A stretch of DNA of 64,000 nucleotides from Desulfobacter sp. (GTDB lineage Bacteria; Desulfobacterota; Desulfobacteria; Desulfobacterales; Desulfobacteraceae): assembly GCA_028768525.1 (NCBI GenBank), contig CP054837.1, positions 124,001 to 188,000 on the forward strand, given 5' to 3'. Shown here one piece after another: positions 37,407 to 47,069 of this stretch. Every line of letters begins with the position of its first letter. Within the stretch, counting starts at the first letter, position 1. The notes below the pieces were generated by a model, which saw only the letters and a program-made list of their open reading frames with translations, was not told the origin of the DNA and made no database searches. The position numbers and the translations under genes are program-made.

Positions 37407-39470
37407 TTATTTATCGTCTTCCTGGCTGCAGAAGTATTCAATTGTCTTCTGGGCGCAGGTGGGGCAGTACCCCAGCTTCTGGTCCATGGTGTATATCATC
37501 CGCTCATAGAGCTTCTGGTTTTCCTCGTTGGTCCGGTTGGCCAGGGCCCCGATGAGGGACCCGGCCCCGGCAATGTCTGACTTCAGACGGACATCGGTAA
37601 TGGCTTTGACCAGTTCCAGGTTGTCCATAAAATCATAATTGGCATCAACGGAGAGCTTCTGGCCGTATATCTTTCTGATGGAATTCCTGAATGAGGCCCG
37701 CTGCTCTTCGGTTTTCAGGCCGAGGCGCTCTTCAACATTCTTGATATAACGCTCGTCTATTTTCAAGGCACGGAGTTCCCCGGTCTGGGGATCCTTGTAC
37801 TTCCACATCATGTCCGGTCCCAGGTGCTCGGCATCCACGCCGATGATCATGTTGACATAGTTGAGCACATCCTTTTTGATGGCCAGAGGTTCGTCCATGT
37901 ATGCGTTGAACATTTCAGTCATGATCCGCTCCCGGTAGAGGCCCCGGGCAATTTTCAGATCTTCTGCGAACTTGGTCCGGTCCGCCGGTTCCTGGACATA
38001 ATCCAGAACAATGCGTTCCAGGGCGTTGAAAATGTCCAGGGCAAACATGCATTTGCCGTCGTTGGTTTCCGAGGACTCCAGAAGAAGCTGTATCGCCCTG
38101 CCCAGGTTACGCTGGCCCAGTCCTTTCTGGCCGAAACGCTTGGTGATCTCTGTGTCCTGGTTCAGGGAATCAATGAGTTCGGCAAGGGTCTTCAGACTCT
38201 TTTCCCCGGCCACTTCCCCCGCGGCAAGTTTCATGGTCTCCACCGGGGTGAGTTTATCCGATCTAGGCAGCCGGGTGAGCACCACGGCCACGGAAGCTGC
38301 ATAGTTGAGGTTGGGATCCTGGTGGAGCACCTCGTGGTCAAGGGAGCGTTTGACATCGGTGCCAATGGCGTATTCCGTCAGGGTCTTCTGTATTTTGTAG
38401 TCGGTATTATGGGCCACATAGCAGATCCGGCACCGGTCAACGATGGGCGCCTCTTCCCTTTCCAGCAGAAAGGTGTTGAATTCAGAATTGTTGGAGGTGG
38501 CGATGATCAGGGTGTCAATGGGCCATTTAAACCCATCCAGCTCTATCATCCGGTTCTGGATGACCCCCAGGTAAACCTGGACCAGATCTTTTTTGTTTTT
38601 ATAGATTTCATCGGAAAAATGGATGCCCCCGCCGGCCACCCGGGCCAGTGCCCCTCTTCTTAAGTCAAAGCGGTAGGGATTGTTTGAGTCGGAGATGTGG
38701 AGCAGTCGCTGAATGGACTCCTCCCCCATGAGATCCACAGCCGAGGAGGTGATCTTATCCTTGGCCGGATATTTACCCGTAATGGTTCCCAGACTTTCAA
38801 TGAGGGGGACGGGTGCGATTTCCACAAATTCCATCATTTTTACAGGGTCATTGTCGGTAAAACCCCGGATCTGGTCCCAGATATACGCTGAACAGGCGCC
38901 AAGTGGACGGTAGCTTTCGTAAAGCGCCTCAATGTCCTTATCCTTGAACTTGAACCGCTTGGACAGGTATGACATGGATTCCTCTTTGGTTTCTCTGAAA
39001 CTCATGGCCAGGATCATGGGGTCTTCGTATGTCTGGGATTCGATCTCCCTGATCTGCCCGTACCCACCGAGCTTGTCGAGATGTTTGAACCGGAAGGTGT
39101 ATTTCCTGTTCTGGGGAATGCTTAAAAATTCTCGGTACCGGGCACAGAGATATTCAACGAAAAAGGTTTTACCGTTCCCGGGCTCACCCACCAGAACAAA
39201 GGCCATTTCCCTTGAGGAGCCGCCTTCCGAGGCATCCTTTACAAAGGATACAAAGGAGTTGATTTCATCGTACATGCCTACCAGGTGTTTTTTTCCACGG
39301 CTGAACAAATCAAACTGGTAGGTGGTTTTCCCCTTGACTGTCACTTTTTGGATACCGGCATCCAGGATCATCCGGGATACCCCCTGAAAGGCATCTTCGA
39401 ATTTCCGGTCGCCTTTTTTAACTGCATCCACATGGAAAACCAATGATTTGGGATCTGTTGTTTTGGCCAT
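37407..39470 (-). CDS. prkA: PrkA family serine protein kinase (YeaG-like)
   Basis: A 687-aa PrkA: AAA domain with Walker A VLVGEPGNGKTFFVEYLCAR (about 92-110), Walker B/sensor region IATSNNSEFN, and the C-terminal PrkA domain (DPQTGELRALKIDERYIKNVEERLGL) ending in a C-x2-C...C tail (CPTCAQ...EYFC). Start ATG 39470 has GGAGGG 4 nt upstream; a longer frame to 39500 is less likely. First gene of the cluster prkA-yeaH-spoVR-prkA-like, expressed from the promoter at 39623-39651 with a ~145-nt leader. Confidence 0.88.
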   Translation of the reverse strand: MAKTTDPKSLVFHVDAVKKGDRKFEDAFQGVSRMILDAGIQKVTVKGKTTYQFDLFSRGKKHLVGMYDEINSFVSFVKDASEGGSSREMAFVLVGEPGNGKTFFVEYLCARYREFLSIPQNRKYTFRFKHLDKLGGYGQIREIESQTYEDPMILAMSFRETKEESMSYLSKRFKFKDKDIEALYESYRPLGACSAYIWDQIRGFTDNDPVKMMEFVEIAPVPLIESLGTITGKYPAKDKITSSAVDLMGEESIQRLLHISDSNNPYRFDLRRGALARVAGGGIHFSDEIYKNKKDLVQVYLGVIQNRMIELDGFKWPIDTLIIATSNNSEFNTFLLEREEAPIVDRCRICYVAHNTDYKIQKTLTEYAIGTDVKRSLDHEVLHQDPNLNYAASVAVVLTRLPRSDKLTPVETMKLAAGEVAGEKSLKTLAELIDSLNQDTEITKRFGQKGLGQRNLGRAIQLLLESSETNDGKCMFALDIFNALERIVLDYVQEPADRTKFAEDLKIARGLYRERIMTEMFNAYMDEPLAIKKDVLNYVNMIIGVDAEHLGPDMMWKYKDPQTGELRALKIDERYIKNVEERLGLKTEEQRASFRNSIRKIYGQKLSVDANYDFMDNLELVKAITDVRLKSDIAGAGSLIGALANRTNEENQKLYERMIYTMDQKLGYCPTCAQKTIEYFCSQEDDK

Positions 39471-39622
39471 TTTACCCTCCCATGGGCAGCACGGAGGCAA
39501 ATGCTGCCAGTTTTTTGGTTGGAAATCGAATTATCTGCCCGGAAGTCGTAAGATCGCTGCCGGGGTCTGCATGTGCGTAAACTTGAGTTTAATCTGCGTG
39601 GATCAAAGAATCTTGTATAAAA

Positions 39623-39651
39623 AATATAACAATAGAAAAATCCATAGTCAA
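39623..39651 (-). promoter_or_regulatory. Sigma-70 promoter of the prkA cluster
   Basis: On the minus strand TTGACT (39651-39646), 17-nt spacer, TATATT (39628-39623). The transcript would have a long untranslated leader to ATG 39470. The rest of 39652-39780 is AT-rich and gene-free. Confidence 0.65.
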
Positions 39652-39780
39652 ACAATAATCATCACTTTCATTGGTCGGCGATAAACGCTTTCTCCAATTA
39701 TGATTTTGTGGTAACAATAGAGTATTTGAGAATTAAATTTTTAATTAAACATAAATTAGATATTTCCGATGGATTCCTAA

Positions 39781-40686
39781 ATGAACCCAAGAGAAGTAAC
39801 CACTGTTATTGATGCGGATGCCTGTATCGGATGCGGTTCCTGCATCCGGGTCTGCCCTTCGGACACCATTTCCCTCCAGGGAGGAACGGCCAGGGTAACC
39901 GGTGACAAATCACTGGGATGCGGCCATTGTGCAGGCGTTTGCCCTGCCGGGGCCGTGACAGTAAAGGCCATTGATCCGGAAATGACCCGGTTTTCAAGTT
40001 TTTCCCTCAATCAAAAGACGGACGGAAACCAAGGCGTCTCTTCTGCGGGCCTGGCAAGTCTCATGGCCTCCAGGCGTTCCTGCCGGAATTACACGGACAG
40101 GCAAATTCCAGGCGACATTCTCATGGACCTGATTAAAATAGGATGTCTTGCCCCTTCGGGCACCAACAGCCAGGAATGGACCTTTACCTGTCTGGACAAC
40201 AGGGAAAAGGTGCTGGACTTCGGCCTTCTGATTAAAAATTTCTTTGAATCCCTCAATAAAAAAGCTGAAAACCTGGTACTCCGGAAAAGCCTGAAACTGA
40301 TGGGATACAAGGCGTTGGATAATTACTACCAGGAATATTACGAATCGGTCAAAGAAGCCATGGAGGAGATGGACCGGGGCAACAGGGACCGGCTATTCCA
40401 CGGCGCTACGGCCTGCATACTCATCGGATCCCGGCCAGACGCCTCCTGCCCCAAAGAGGATGCCCTGCTGGCTGCCGGCAACATCGCCCTGGGGGCACAT
40501 GCCATGGGGCTGGGGTCCTGCCTGATCGGATTTGCCGTTGAGGCCATGAAGGCGGATCCCTCCATAGGTAAAAAAATGAACATACCCGCCAAGGAACCCA
40601 TCCACGCCGTTGTTGGCCTTGGATATCCTGATGAATCCTACTTGAGGGTGACCGGTCGTAAAAAGCCGGTCATCCGGTTTAACTGA
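39781..40686 (+). CDS. Nitroreductase with N-terminal 2[4Fe-4S] ferredoxin domain
   Basis: A 301-aa fusion. Residues 13-65 hold two cluster motifs (CIGCGSCIRVCP; CGHCAGVCP). The remainder is an FMN nitroreductase fold (ASRRSCRNYTDRQI near 100; LAPSGTNSQEW; GLGSCLIGFA; VVGLGYP). In anaerobes such fusions pass electrons from ferredoxin to FMN for reduction of nitro compounds, flavins or quinone-like substrates. It is 21 nt upstream of the acidic-repeat gene, probably co-transcribed. Confidence 0.88.
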   Translation: MNPREVTTVIDADACIGCGSCIRVCPSDTISLQGGTARVTGDKSLGCGHCAGVCPAGAVTVKAIDPEMTRFSSFSLNQKTDGNQGVSSAGLASLMASRRSCRNYTDRQIPGDILMDLIKIGCLAPSGTNSQEWTFTCLDNREKVLDFGLLIKNFFESLNKKAENLVLRKSLKLMGYKALDNYYQEYYESVKEAMEEMDRGNRDRLFHGATACILIGSRPDASCPKEDALLAAGNIALGAHAMGLGSCLIGFAVEAMKADPSIGKKMNIPAKEPIHAVVGLGYPDESYLRVTGRKKPVIRFN

Positions 40687-40707
40687 ATTGAGGAAGGCTA
40701 AGGACAA

Positions 40708-42186
40708 ATGACCCAGGTGAATCCCCTAAATGTTGAAGACCTCATCAGAGAACTGGGAGCCGGCAGGGCTACTGTCAAATTTATATTGGACCGGTTCGAT
40801 CCCTGGCTGTCCTCACAACTGGTCAACGGAGACCAGCAATACTCCCCTTCAGTGATTCCGCTGCTGGCAAGGATCAAGGACCTGCTTTCTTCCGGCATGC
40901 TGCCGTCCCAGATAGAAGAAATAATTGAAAACGACCTCCAGGCCAGGGAACCGATGGGCAATGGTGACAAAAATACAAATAATGATATCCGCATGAACCC
41001 GGAAGCCATGTCCTTTATTCAGGACATGGTCCGGGATATCCGGAGCCAGCAGGAACGCATTGCCGAAGCCCATGAGAAGCGGGCTGTGGCAGAGGAAAGA
41101 AAAGCCGCTGCCATAGAAAAACGGGCAGAAGCGGAAGAAAAAAAAGCCGCTGCAATGAACAATATTGCCTCGGCCCTTCAGGAGATGAACCAGATGCGGG
41201 CCATTGATGCCCAGTCCATGGAGATTGCCGGCCAGGCGGCAAAGGCATTGACCATGGATGGGGATATGGGGACATCGGTCCAGCCTGAAGAGGAATGGGA
41301 CGATGACGATTTTGAGGATCCCCTGGCAGGACTGGAGTCCCTTCTGGACACGCCTGAGCCTGAGGGGTCTGATGCCCCCTCCCTTGAAGATCTTCCCCTT
41401 GAAGAGCCCTCTTTTGCCAGCCAGCCGTTAGATGACGATCCCGCACAGGCTTCCCCTGTTGAAAACATGGATGACCTGGCCCTGCTGGTGGACGACCCCG
41501 GGCTCTCCGAAGACGATATCGACGACCTCTCATCACTAATAGACACGGTTTCAGCCCCGGAGCCGGACACAGGCCAGCTCGACGGCCTTTTAGAAGGGGA
41601 TGCTGAACTGCCGGAACTGGACAACCTTTCACTGCTGGTGGATGAAGCTGTTCCGGACAAGCCCCAAGAAGATCCCGACCTTGATGATCTCTATTCGCTG
41701 GTGGATCAGGAAGAAAATCTCGATGATTTGTCTGCACTCATTGACCCGCCTTCCGAGACGGAAACAGATGAGGAAACAGGCCCGTCTCCCATGGACGATC
41801 TTTCTCTTCTCGTCGATCTGCCGGAAGATGCCGCAGGCAACCTGGACGACCTTTGGACTCTGGTTGATAAAAAAGAGGACGGCACGTCTGAAAATGTAGC
41901 CGGCAGCGGCAATGACACAGTGGCTCTCGACGATCTTTCGGCATTGATTGACCCTGTTTCCGAAGAGCAGCCCTCATTGAAGCCGGATGTCTCTCCGGAG
42001 GAGGATCTGCCCAAGTATAAGGCCGCGGTCATGAAAATTATTATTGAATTAAAATCCCAGGGGCTGTCGGCAAATGAGACCACGGACAGGTTGAACAAAG
42101 ATCAGGTTGCCACCCTGTCCGGGAAACCCAATTGGGGGGAAAAGGCCATCGAAAAAATTTACGGTTTCATAGATTCGGCCAAATAA
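40708..42186 (+). CDS. Acidic-repeat protein with HTH-like ends, unknown
   Basis: A 492-aa protein I do not recognise as a whole. Residues about 5-75 resemble a MerR-type HTH (LIRELGAGRATVKFILDRF). Residues 110-165 are a Glu/Lys/Ala coiled coil. Residues about 185-420 are very acidic and contain eight copies of a short motif of the type (L/I/M)D(D/N)L(S/A/Y/W)xL(I/V)D. The last 55 residues (LKSQGLSANETTDRLNKDQV...) resemble the DNA-binding HTH tail of serine recombinases. It may be a regulator that gathers partners through its repeated motif. Translated after AGGAAGG with ATG 40708. Confidence 0.55.
   Translation: MTQVNPLNVEDLIRELGAGRATVKFILDRFDPWLSSQLVNGDQQYSPSVIPLLARIKDLLSSGMLPSQIEEIIENDLQAREPMGNGDKNTNNDIRMNPEAMSFIQDMVRDIRSQQERIAEAHEKRAVAEERKAAAIEKRAEAEEKKAAAMNNIASALQEMNQMRAIDAQSMEIAGQAAKALTMDGDMGTSVQPEEEWDDDDFEDPLAGLESLLDTPEPEGSDAPSLEDLPLEEPSFASQPLDDDPAQASPVENMDDLALLVDDPGLSEDDIDDLSSLIDTVSAPEPDTGQLDGLLEGDAELPELDNLSLLVDEAVPDKPQEDPDLDDLYSLVDQEENLDDLSALIDPPSETETDEETGPSPMDDLSLLVDLPEDAAGNLDDLWTLVDKKEDGTSENVAGSGNDTVALDDLSALIDPVSEEQPSLKPDVSPEEDLPKYKAAVMKIIIELKSQGLSANETTDRLNKDQVATLSGKPNWGEKAIEKIYGFIDSAK
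41466..41955 (+). repeat. Eight DDLSxLID-type short linear repeats within the 492-aa protein
   Basis: Protein-level repeats MDDLALLVD, IDDLSSLID, LDNLSLLVD, LDDLYSLVD, LDDLSALID, MDDLSLLVD, LDDLWTLVD and LDDLSALID, separated by 12-35 variable acidic residues. Confidence 0.85.
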
Positions 42187-42193
42187 CGCCGGA

Positions 42194-43132
42194 TTACTTT
42201 GCTCCCGCAAGTTTTGCAAAGCTGGTATCCACAAATTTCTCCAGATCGATGAGGGAGGTCATTATCTTCATCTCATCCATCATATATTTCTGAATAAGAT
42301 CCAGATCCTCTATATTGGGAAAAAGTTCACCGGTGAGAATTCGGTCCGGGGGATCGGTGAGTACCCGCTGAATGATATCCTTGTCCTGGCTGAAAAAATC
42401 CGCACCGATAATGGCGGCGGGTTCAGGCTGGGCGTCAATAGCCTGGCCGGACCGGACAAAGCTGGTGCAGATCTCTTTGATGGCCTCCGGGTGCTTTTCA
42501 ATCACCTCGGACCGCATGACAAAAACGCAGCAGGGGTGTTTGGGCCAGAGGTTTTTGGACAACTCGAACTCTTCGCCGGTGCCGTTGGCAATTACCTGGG
42601 AACCGAATGGTTCTGCAACGATAAATCCGCCGATTTCGCCCTCTTCGTCATATTCCAGGGCTTCGGGCATCTGGAACGGCGCCACCACCTCAAGGATCAC
42701 ATCCACGCCTTTTTCAGTGGCACGCCCCGGGCGCAGCCCCTTTTCTGAAAGAAGCTTGTGAAAAAGCATGTTGTGAATGGAAAGCTGGTAGGGAATAAGG
42801 ACGGTTTTGCCGGCGAAATCTTCGATGGACTGGATGTTGGCCCGCTTATTTTTTACCAGCACACTGCCGGATTTATGGGCAAGAAGCAGGAGCTTTAGAT
42901 CCACACCGGACTTGTAAAGATCCATGGCCGTAGGTGCGAGGACAAGAGCGCCGTCAAGGGCTTTGACTGAAAGTGCGTCGGCAACTTCGTTCCACCCGTT
43001 TTTTGCAACGGGCTGCAGTGTACAATGCTCAAAATCTTCCATGCCTTTCTCAAGTTTTCGAGCGGTTACACCAAGAATGAAATGATCCGTAATTTTCAGA
43101 TATCCGATCTTAATTGCGGGTTTTTCCGCCAT
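42194..43132 (-). CDS. Cytoplasmic NMT1/SsuA-like solute-binding protein homologue
   Basis: A 312-aa protein of the SsuA/TauA/NMT1 periplasmic-binding fold (KIGYLKITDHFILGVTARKL; GALVLAPTAMDLYKSG; GFIVAEPFGSQVI) but without a signal peptide or lipobox, so it probably stays in the cytoplasm. No ABC permease or ATPase is adjacent. Start ATG 43132 has GGAGG 8 nt upstream. It ends 7 nt from the convergent acidic-repeat gene. Possible roles are ligand sensing or an enzyme-like function as in THI5 proteins; the ligand is unknown. Confidence 0.7.
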   Translation of the reverse strand: MAEKPAIKIGYLKITDHFILGVTARKLEKGMEDFEHCTLQPVAKNGWNEVADALSVKALDGALVLAPTAMDLYKSGVDLKLLLLAHKSGSVLVKNKRANIQSIEDFAGKTVLIPYQLSIHNMLFHKLLSEKGLRPGRATEKGVDVILEVVAPFQMPEALEYDEEGEIGGFIVAEPFGSQVIANGTGEEFELSKNLWPKHPCCVFVMRSEVIEKHPEAIKEICTSFVRSGQAIDAQPEPAAIIGADFFSQDKDIIQRVLTDPPDRILTGELFPNIEDLDLIQKYMMDEMKIMTSLIDLEKFVDTSFAKLAGAK

Positions 43133-43345
43133 TTCAGGCACCTCCGGGATGGGTTTTTACCATGCTTAACTTATGGGGTTGTTTTGCTATGGTCTGATTG
43201 ATTCTTTTCTATTATGCGTAAGTTAAATTCAAAGTCAACAACTAATACTTGACAAATGGCCGATATATTGTGTTGATCCTAGTTATTAACTGGTAAAAAA
43301 TGTCATAAATTGCAAATAAAGTAAAGCGATAAGTTGAGAACCCTT

Positions 43346-43825
43346 ATGAAACAAGCCATTGACGCCCCAACACAGCTTAAAGATACCCATATTCTCTCCC
43401 CTGAAAAGTGGCACCTGGCACGGGTTGTTCCCCAGGTGTCGGATACAGACTACGGCGGAGGCATTTACCATGGAAAGTATTTTGCCTTGTATAACCAGGC
43501 CCGGGACATTTTTATGGCGGACCTGGGCGTACCCTATCTTTCCCTGATGGACCGGGGGGTGAATCTCAGTGTTGCCGAACTCCATACCCGGTTTTTCAAA
43601 CCTGTTTTTTACGGGGACCTGGTGGTGGTTCACACCAGGATTTCCTGGTTGCGAAGCCGCAGTTTCGGGGTGGAACAGAAGATGGTATGCACGGATGAAA
43701 GAACCAAGACAGATATTCTGGCAAACCAGGTGGAAATGAACCTGGTTTGCACCGGCAAAGGGGCCGGCGCCCAGCCGCTTCCAGCGGACCTGCGCCGGGG
43801 GATTCTCGATTATTACCGCGGTTGA
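43346..43825 (+). CDS. Acyl-CoA thioesterase, 4HBT (YbgC-like) family
   Basis: A 159-aa hotdog-fold thioesterase. The active-site pattern DTDYGGGIYHGKYFALYNQARDIF matches the 4HBT D-x-D-x-x-G-x-x-x-x-x-x-Y type (Asp near residue 35). It hydrolyses acyl-CoA or acyl-ACP. Start ATG 43346 preferred; a TTG lies at 43334. Its 3' end overlaps ispD by 13 nt tail to tail. A TTGACA box lies about 95 nt upstream but its -10 partner is poor. Confidence 0.78.
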   Translation: MKQAIDAPTQLKDTHILSPEKWHLARVVPQVSDTDYGGGIYHGKYFALYNQARDIFMADLGVPYLSLMDRGVNLSVAELHTRFFKPVFYGDLVVVHTRISWLRSRSFGVEQKMVCTDERTKTDILANQVEMNLVCTGKGAGAQPLPADLRRGILDYYRG

Positions 43826-44592
43826 CGAGCCTGGAGTGATGTCAGCAGGAACTCGGCCGTCATGAGATCAGCAGGCGTTGTCAGCTTGATATTGAACGAA
43901 TCTCCGGCCACCGTATCCACCGGCATGCCTGTATGCTCCAGAACAGAGGCTTCGTCCGTACCTGTAAATTCCGTTTTTGCCGCATGGTCATAGGCGGCCG
44001 CCAGCAGGTCCAGCCGGAATACCTGTGGAGTCTGGGCCCTGAATAGCTTTGTACGGTCAAGGGTTTTAACGATCCTTCTTCCGGCATCGACTTGTTTTAT
44101 GGTGTCCGTCATTTCAAGGGCCGGGATACAGGCCCCTGTTTCACTGGCCCTGTCAAGACAGGCATCCACAAGGGCAGGCTTAACAAATGGACGGACCCCG
44201 TCATGTACCAGCACAAAGACGGTTTTGGGGTTTCTCTGTGAAATGTCGGCGGCTTTTGCCAAACCGCTGGATACAGATTCCTGCCGGGTCTGCCCCCCGG
44301 CAGCAAGGTGCAGGGGGGTTGCAGGATTTGCCTGTGCAACGATATTGTCCCGGCAATACTTAAAATCAGCAGGGGGCACTACAAGAATAATGCCGTCTAT
44401 CCGGGGATGGCCGTCAAAGGCACGGATGGTTCTCGATAATACCGGGAGGCCTGCCAGGGTGAGGTATTGTTTTTTTATATCGGACTGCATGCGCAGCCCC
44501 TTGCCCCCGGCGACAATGACGGCGATATTCAGATATTCACTGGAGGAGGCGGCATTGTCAAAGGCCCCCTTTTTTGTCGGGTGTTTATCCAT
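43813..44592 (-). CDS. ispD: 2-C-methyl-D-erythritol 4-phosphate cytidylyltransferase
   Basis: A 259-aa IspD, third step of the MEP isoprenoid pathway (MEP + CTP to CDP-ME). Nucleotide loop IVAGGKGLRMQSDIKKQY (about 26-43), HDGVRPFV, EMTDTIKQV, RAQTPQVF and GTDEASVLE are all present. The N-terminus has ~20 extra residues before the first strand. No ispF is adjacent. Downstream of the HPr-fusion gene by 5 nt, so co-transcribed. Confidence 0.94.
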   Translation of the reverse strand: MDKHPTKKGAFDNAASSSEYLNIAVIVAGGKGLRMQSDIKKQYLTLAGLPVLSRTIRAFDGHPRIDGIILVVPPADFKYCRDNIVAQANPATPLHLAAGGQTRQESVSSGLAKAADISQRNPKTVFVLVHDGVRPFVKPALVDACLDRASETGACIPALEMTDTIKQVDAGRRIVKTLDRTKLFRAQTPQVFRLDLLAAAYDHAAKTEFTGTDEASVLEHTGMPVDTVAGDSFNIKLTTPADLMTAEFLLTSLQARQPR

Positions 44593-44597
44593 CGAAA

Positions 44598-45908
44598 CTA
44601 AACCAGGTAGCTTAACTCCTTGGGAAGTGGGATGCCTTTCCCCATATGATCTTCTCCGTAATTAACACCAGCCAGTATAACCAGATCGTTTAATGCCCTG
44701 GAATCCCCGGTAAAGCTCACGGTTTCAATCTCTTCTTTTTTGATTTTCCCACCGGCCCATTGAATATCCAGGACCGACGATGCGTCGAACTGGTCTCCGG
44801 CCACATGGAGAATCACCTCCCCGCCGTAATGCTGTACAATTTTAGCCACCAGCAGGCTGGGACGGCTGTGAAATCCCCTGTCTCTGGGGATACCCACCTC
44901 AATGGTGGCGGTTTCCATGTTTTCATTAAGTACCCTGGAAGCAATCTCTTTACCCGAAGAAAGAAATTTCGCCGCGTAATAGAGGCAGAAGTTCACAGCC
45001 CGGTCCAGCAGAACATCGGGATCAATGAGATCTGACAGGGATATACTGATGGTTTTATAGACATCCTTAAACCCGATATCATTGAGGTGACGTTCATAAA
45101 AATGGAGCAGACGCCCCATAACCTGGAGGATATGAAATACAATGGAAAAATGGCTTCTGAGCTGATTGAGCAGCAGGGTATCTGCACCTGGCCGGGTGGA
45201 AACCACATAGGAATCAAAAGAAGACTGAATATTATGCACCCGCATCTCGTAGCTACGGATGGTGACCTCATTGATTTTTTCTGGCACCAGTTTATGAATT
45301 TCTTTGAGATCGTAACGCTCGTAAAAGGAGTATTGTTCGAAATCCTTAACCACGTCAAGAAATTCCGAAGCGATCCGGGTGAGGTTTTTTTTCTGGTCGG
45401 TTTTTACCAGGGTATCGTCAATATTGGGTTCCAGCAGGTCATTGGAGGTTATGGCCGGGAAATAACTTAAAGGATAGCCCTCCTTGGGAATGGTTATTTT
45501 AAGCCGGGCCGCCTCTTCCAGGATAACCGGGACAGCAAGCCGAATTGAATCCTGTATAATCTTCAGGGTATCAATAGCTTCCCGATTGAACATGTCAAGA
45601 TTCCCGGTTTCAAAGGAGTATAACCGGAATCGGTTCAGGGTATGGCGCTGGGAGTAGCAGGCCAGGGAAAGATGGCGGATGGTGGCACTGAGCTCCCTGT
45701 AAAAGACCCAGTCCTTGTTTTTTTTCGCACCGTGGAAATCAAGGAAATCCTCAAGGATGTGGGAGGTGGTGATCAGCTTTGAATACAGCTTTTTAGTAAA
45801 GATATAGTCATCATCTTCCAGATTATTGATGAACAATATGCATCTTAAATATTCAAAGGAAAATATATCGGCCTTTTCCCTGAAAGAAATGTCGTGCGTC
45901 TCAATCAT
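44598..45908 (-). CDS. Helical protein with C-terminal HPr-like domain
   Basis: A 436-aa protein. Residues 1-345 are helical and unrecognised. Residues about 345-436 form an HPr fold with the site GFHSRPSLLVAKIVQ, in which the phosphorylatable His and following Arg-Pro of HPr (G-x-H-x-R-P) are kept. The region DASSVLDIQWAG corresponds to the HPr regulatory serine area. No PTS enzyme is nearby. It may report PTS or phosphorelay state, or the domain may be only a binding module. Coupled to ispD. Confidence 0.65.
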   Translation of the reverse strand: MIETHDISFREKADIFSFEYLRCILFINNLEDDDYIFTKKLYSKLITTSHILEDFLDFHGAKKNKDWVFYRELSATIRHLSLACYSQRHTLNRFRLYSFETGNLDMFNREAIDTLKIIQDSIRLAVPVILEEAARLKITIPKEGYPLSYFPAITSNDLLEPNIDDTLVKTDQKKNLTRIASEFLDVVKDFEQYSFYERYDLKEIHKLVPEKINEVTIRSYEMRVHNIQSSFDSYVVSTRPGADTLLLNQLRSHFSIVFHILQVMGRLLHFYERHLNDIGFKDVYKTISISLSDLIDPDVLLDRAVNFCLYYAAKFLSSGKEIASRVLNENMETATIEVGIPRDRGFHSRPSLLVAKIVQHYGGEVILHVAGDQFDASSVLDIQWAGGKIKKEEIETVSFTGDSRALNDLVILAGVNYGEDHMGKGIPLPKELSYLV

Positions 45909-45951
45909 ACATCCAGTTTCCGGAATTTGGTTAAAGCCTTAAAAATAAAGT

Positions 45952-46346
<395 letters not shown>

Positions 46347-46349
46347 CCT

Positions 46350-47060
46350 TTATTCTTTTTCGTAATAGAGGATTCTACTGCACTGGGGGCACGAAATCAG
46401 TTCATTCCCCCTCTGAACTTCTATATACATCTGGGGCGGAACATTCATAAAACACCCCATACATACCTGGTCCCTCACCCTGCTGACGGCGGACCCGTTA
46501 TTCATCTTTGAAATTTTTCGGAACATATTCATGAGCCGGGAATCCAGGCTGTCCCCAATTTCTTCCTGGCGTTTCAGGCATTCCTCAAGGCTGTCCCTGT
46601 CTTCGGCGGATTGTTTTTCGACCTCGCTCTGTTCCGCTTTGATCTGTTCTGCCAGAAGGGTGTACTCTTTTTCACTCTCATCTACAATCCCTTTGGACTT
46701 ATCCCGCTCGTCCATCAATTCCAGCAGATGGGTCTCAAGAAGGTCTTTGCGCTTTTTATTGTCATCGACCTCCCGCAACAGGACCTGGTATTCTTTATTG
46801 GTCGTCACATTGCGCAGGGTTTCGTTACTCTTGACTATCCGCTCATCAACCACTTTGATTTCAAGCTCTTGCTCCCTGCAGGCCTTTGCTGCCTTCTCAT
46901 AGTCCTCGCGGTTCTGCGTCAGAGCGGATTCAAACTGTTTGAGCCTGGATGCCAGCTTATTTTTCTTTTTTTCTACAATGCCGATGACTTCCCGAAGCCT
47001 GACAATTTCGGTCTCAGCTTCCTGAAGTTTAACAAGGGTGGCAATTTCTGGTTTCGCCAT
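46350..47060 (-). CDS. Coiled-coil protein with C-terminal C4 zinc ribbon
   Basis: A 236-aa protein: residues 1-170 a long Glu/Lys coiled coil, residues about 197-232 a zinc ribbon with CMGCFMNVPPQ and CPQCSRILY. The CdsZ/zf-RING_7 type is widespread beside nif3-like genes, as here, and has been linked to RNA or lipid roles. It ends 4 nt before the mature rnpB sequence, so the rnpB promoter must lie inside it. Confidence 0.82.
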   Translation of the reverse strand: MAKPEIATLVKLQEAETEIVRLREVIGIVEKKKNKLASRLKQFESALTQNREDYEKAAKACREQELEIKVVDERIVKSNETLRNVTTNKEYQVLLREVDDNKKRKDLLETHLLELMDERDKSKGIVDESEKEYTLLAEQIKAEQSEVEKQSAEDRDSLEECLKRQEEIGDSLDSRLMNMFRKISKMNNGSAVSRVRDQVCMGCFMNVPPQMYIEVQRGNELISCPQCSRILYYEKE

Positions 47061-47069
47061 AATTTGTCC

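Noticed and set aside
43251..43279. TTGACA upstream of the thioesterase as a full promoter
   Set aside because: At 17-nt spacing the -10 position reads GTTGAT, and TATATT lies too close; not strong enough to list.
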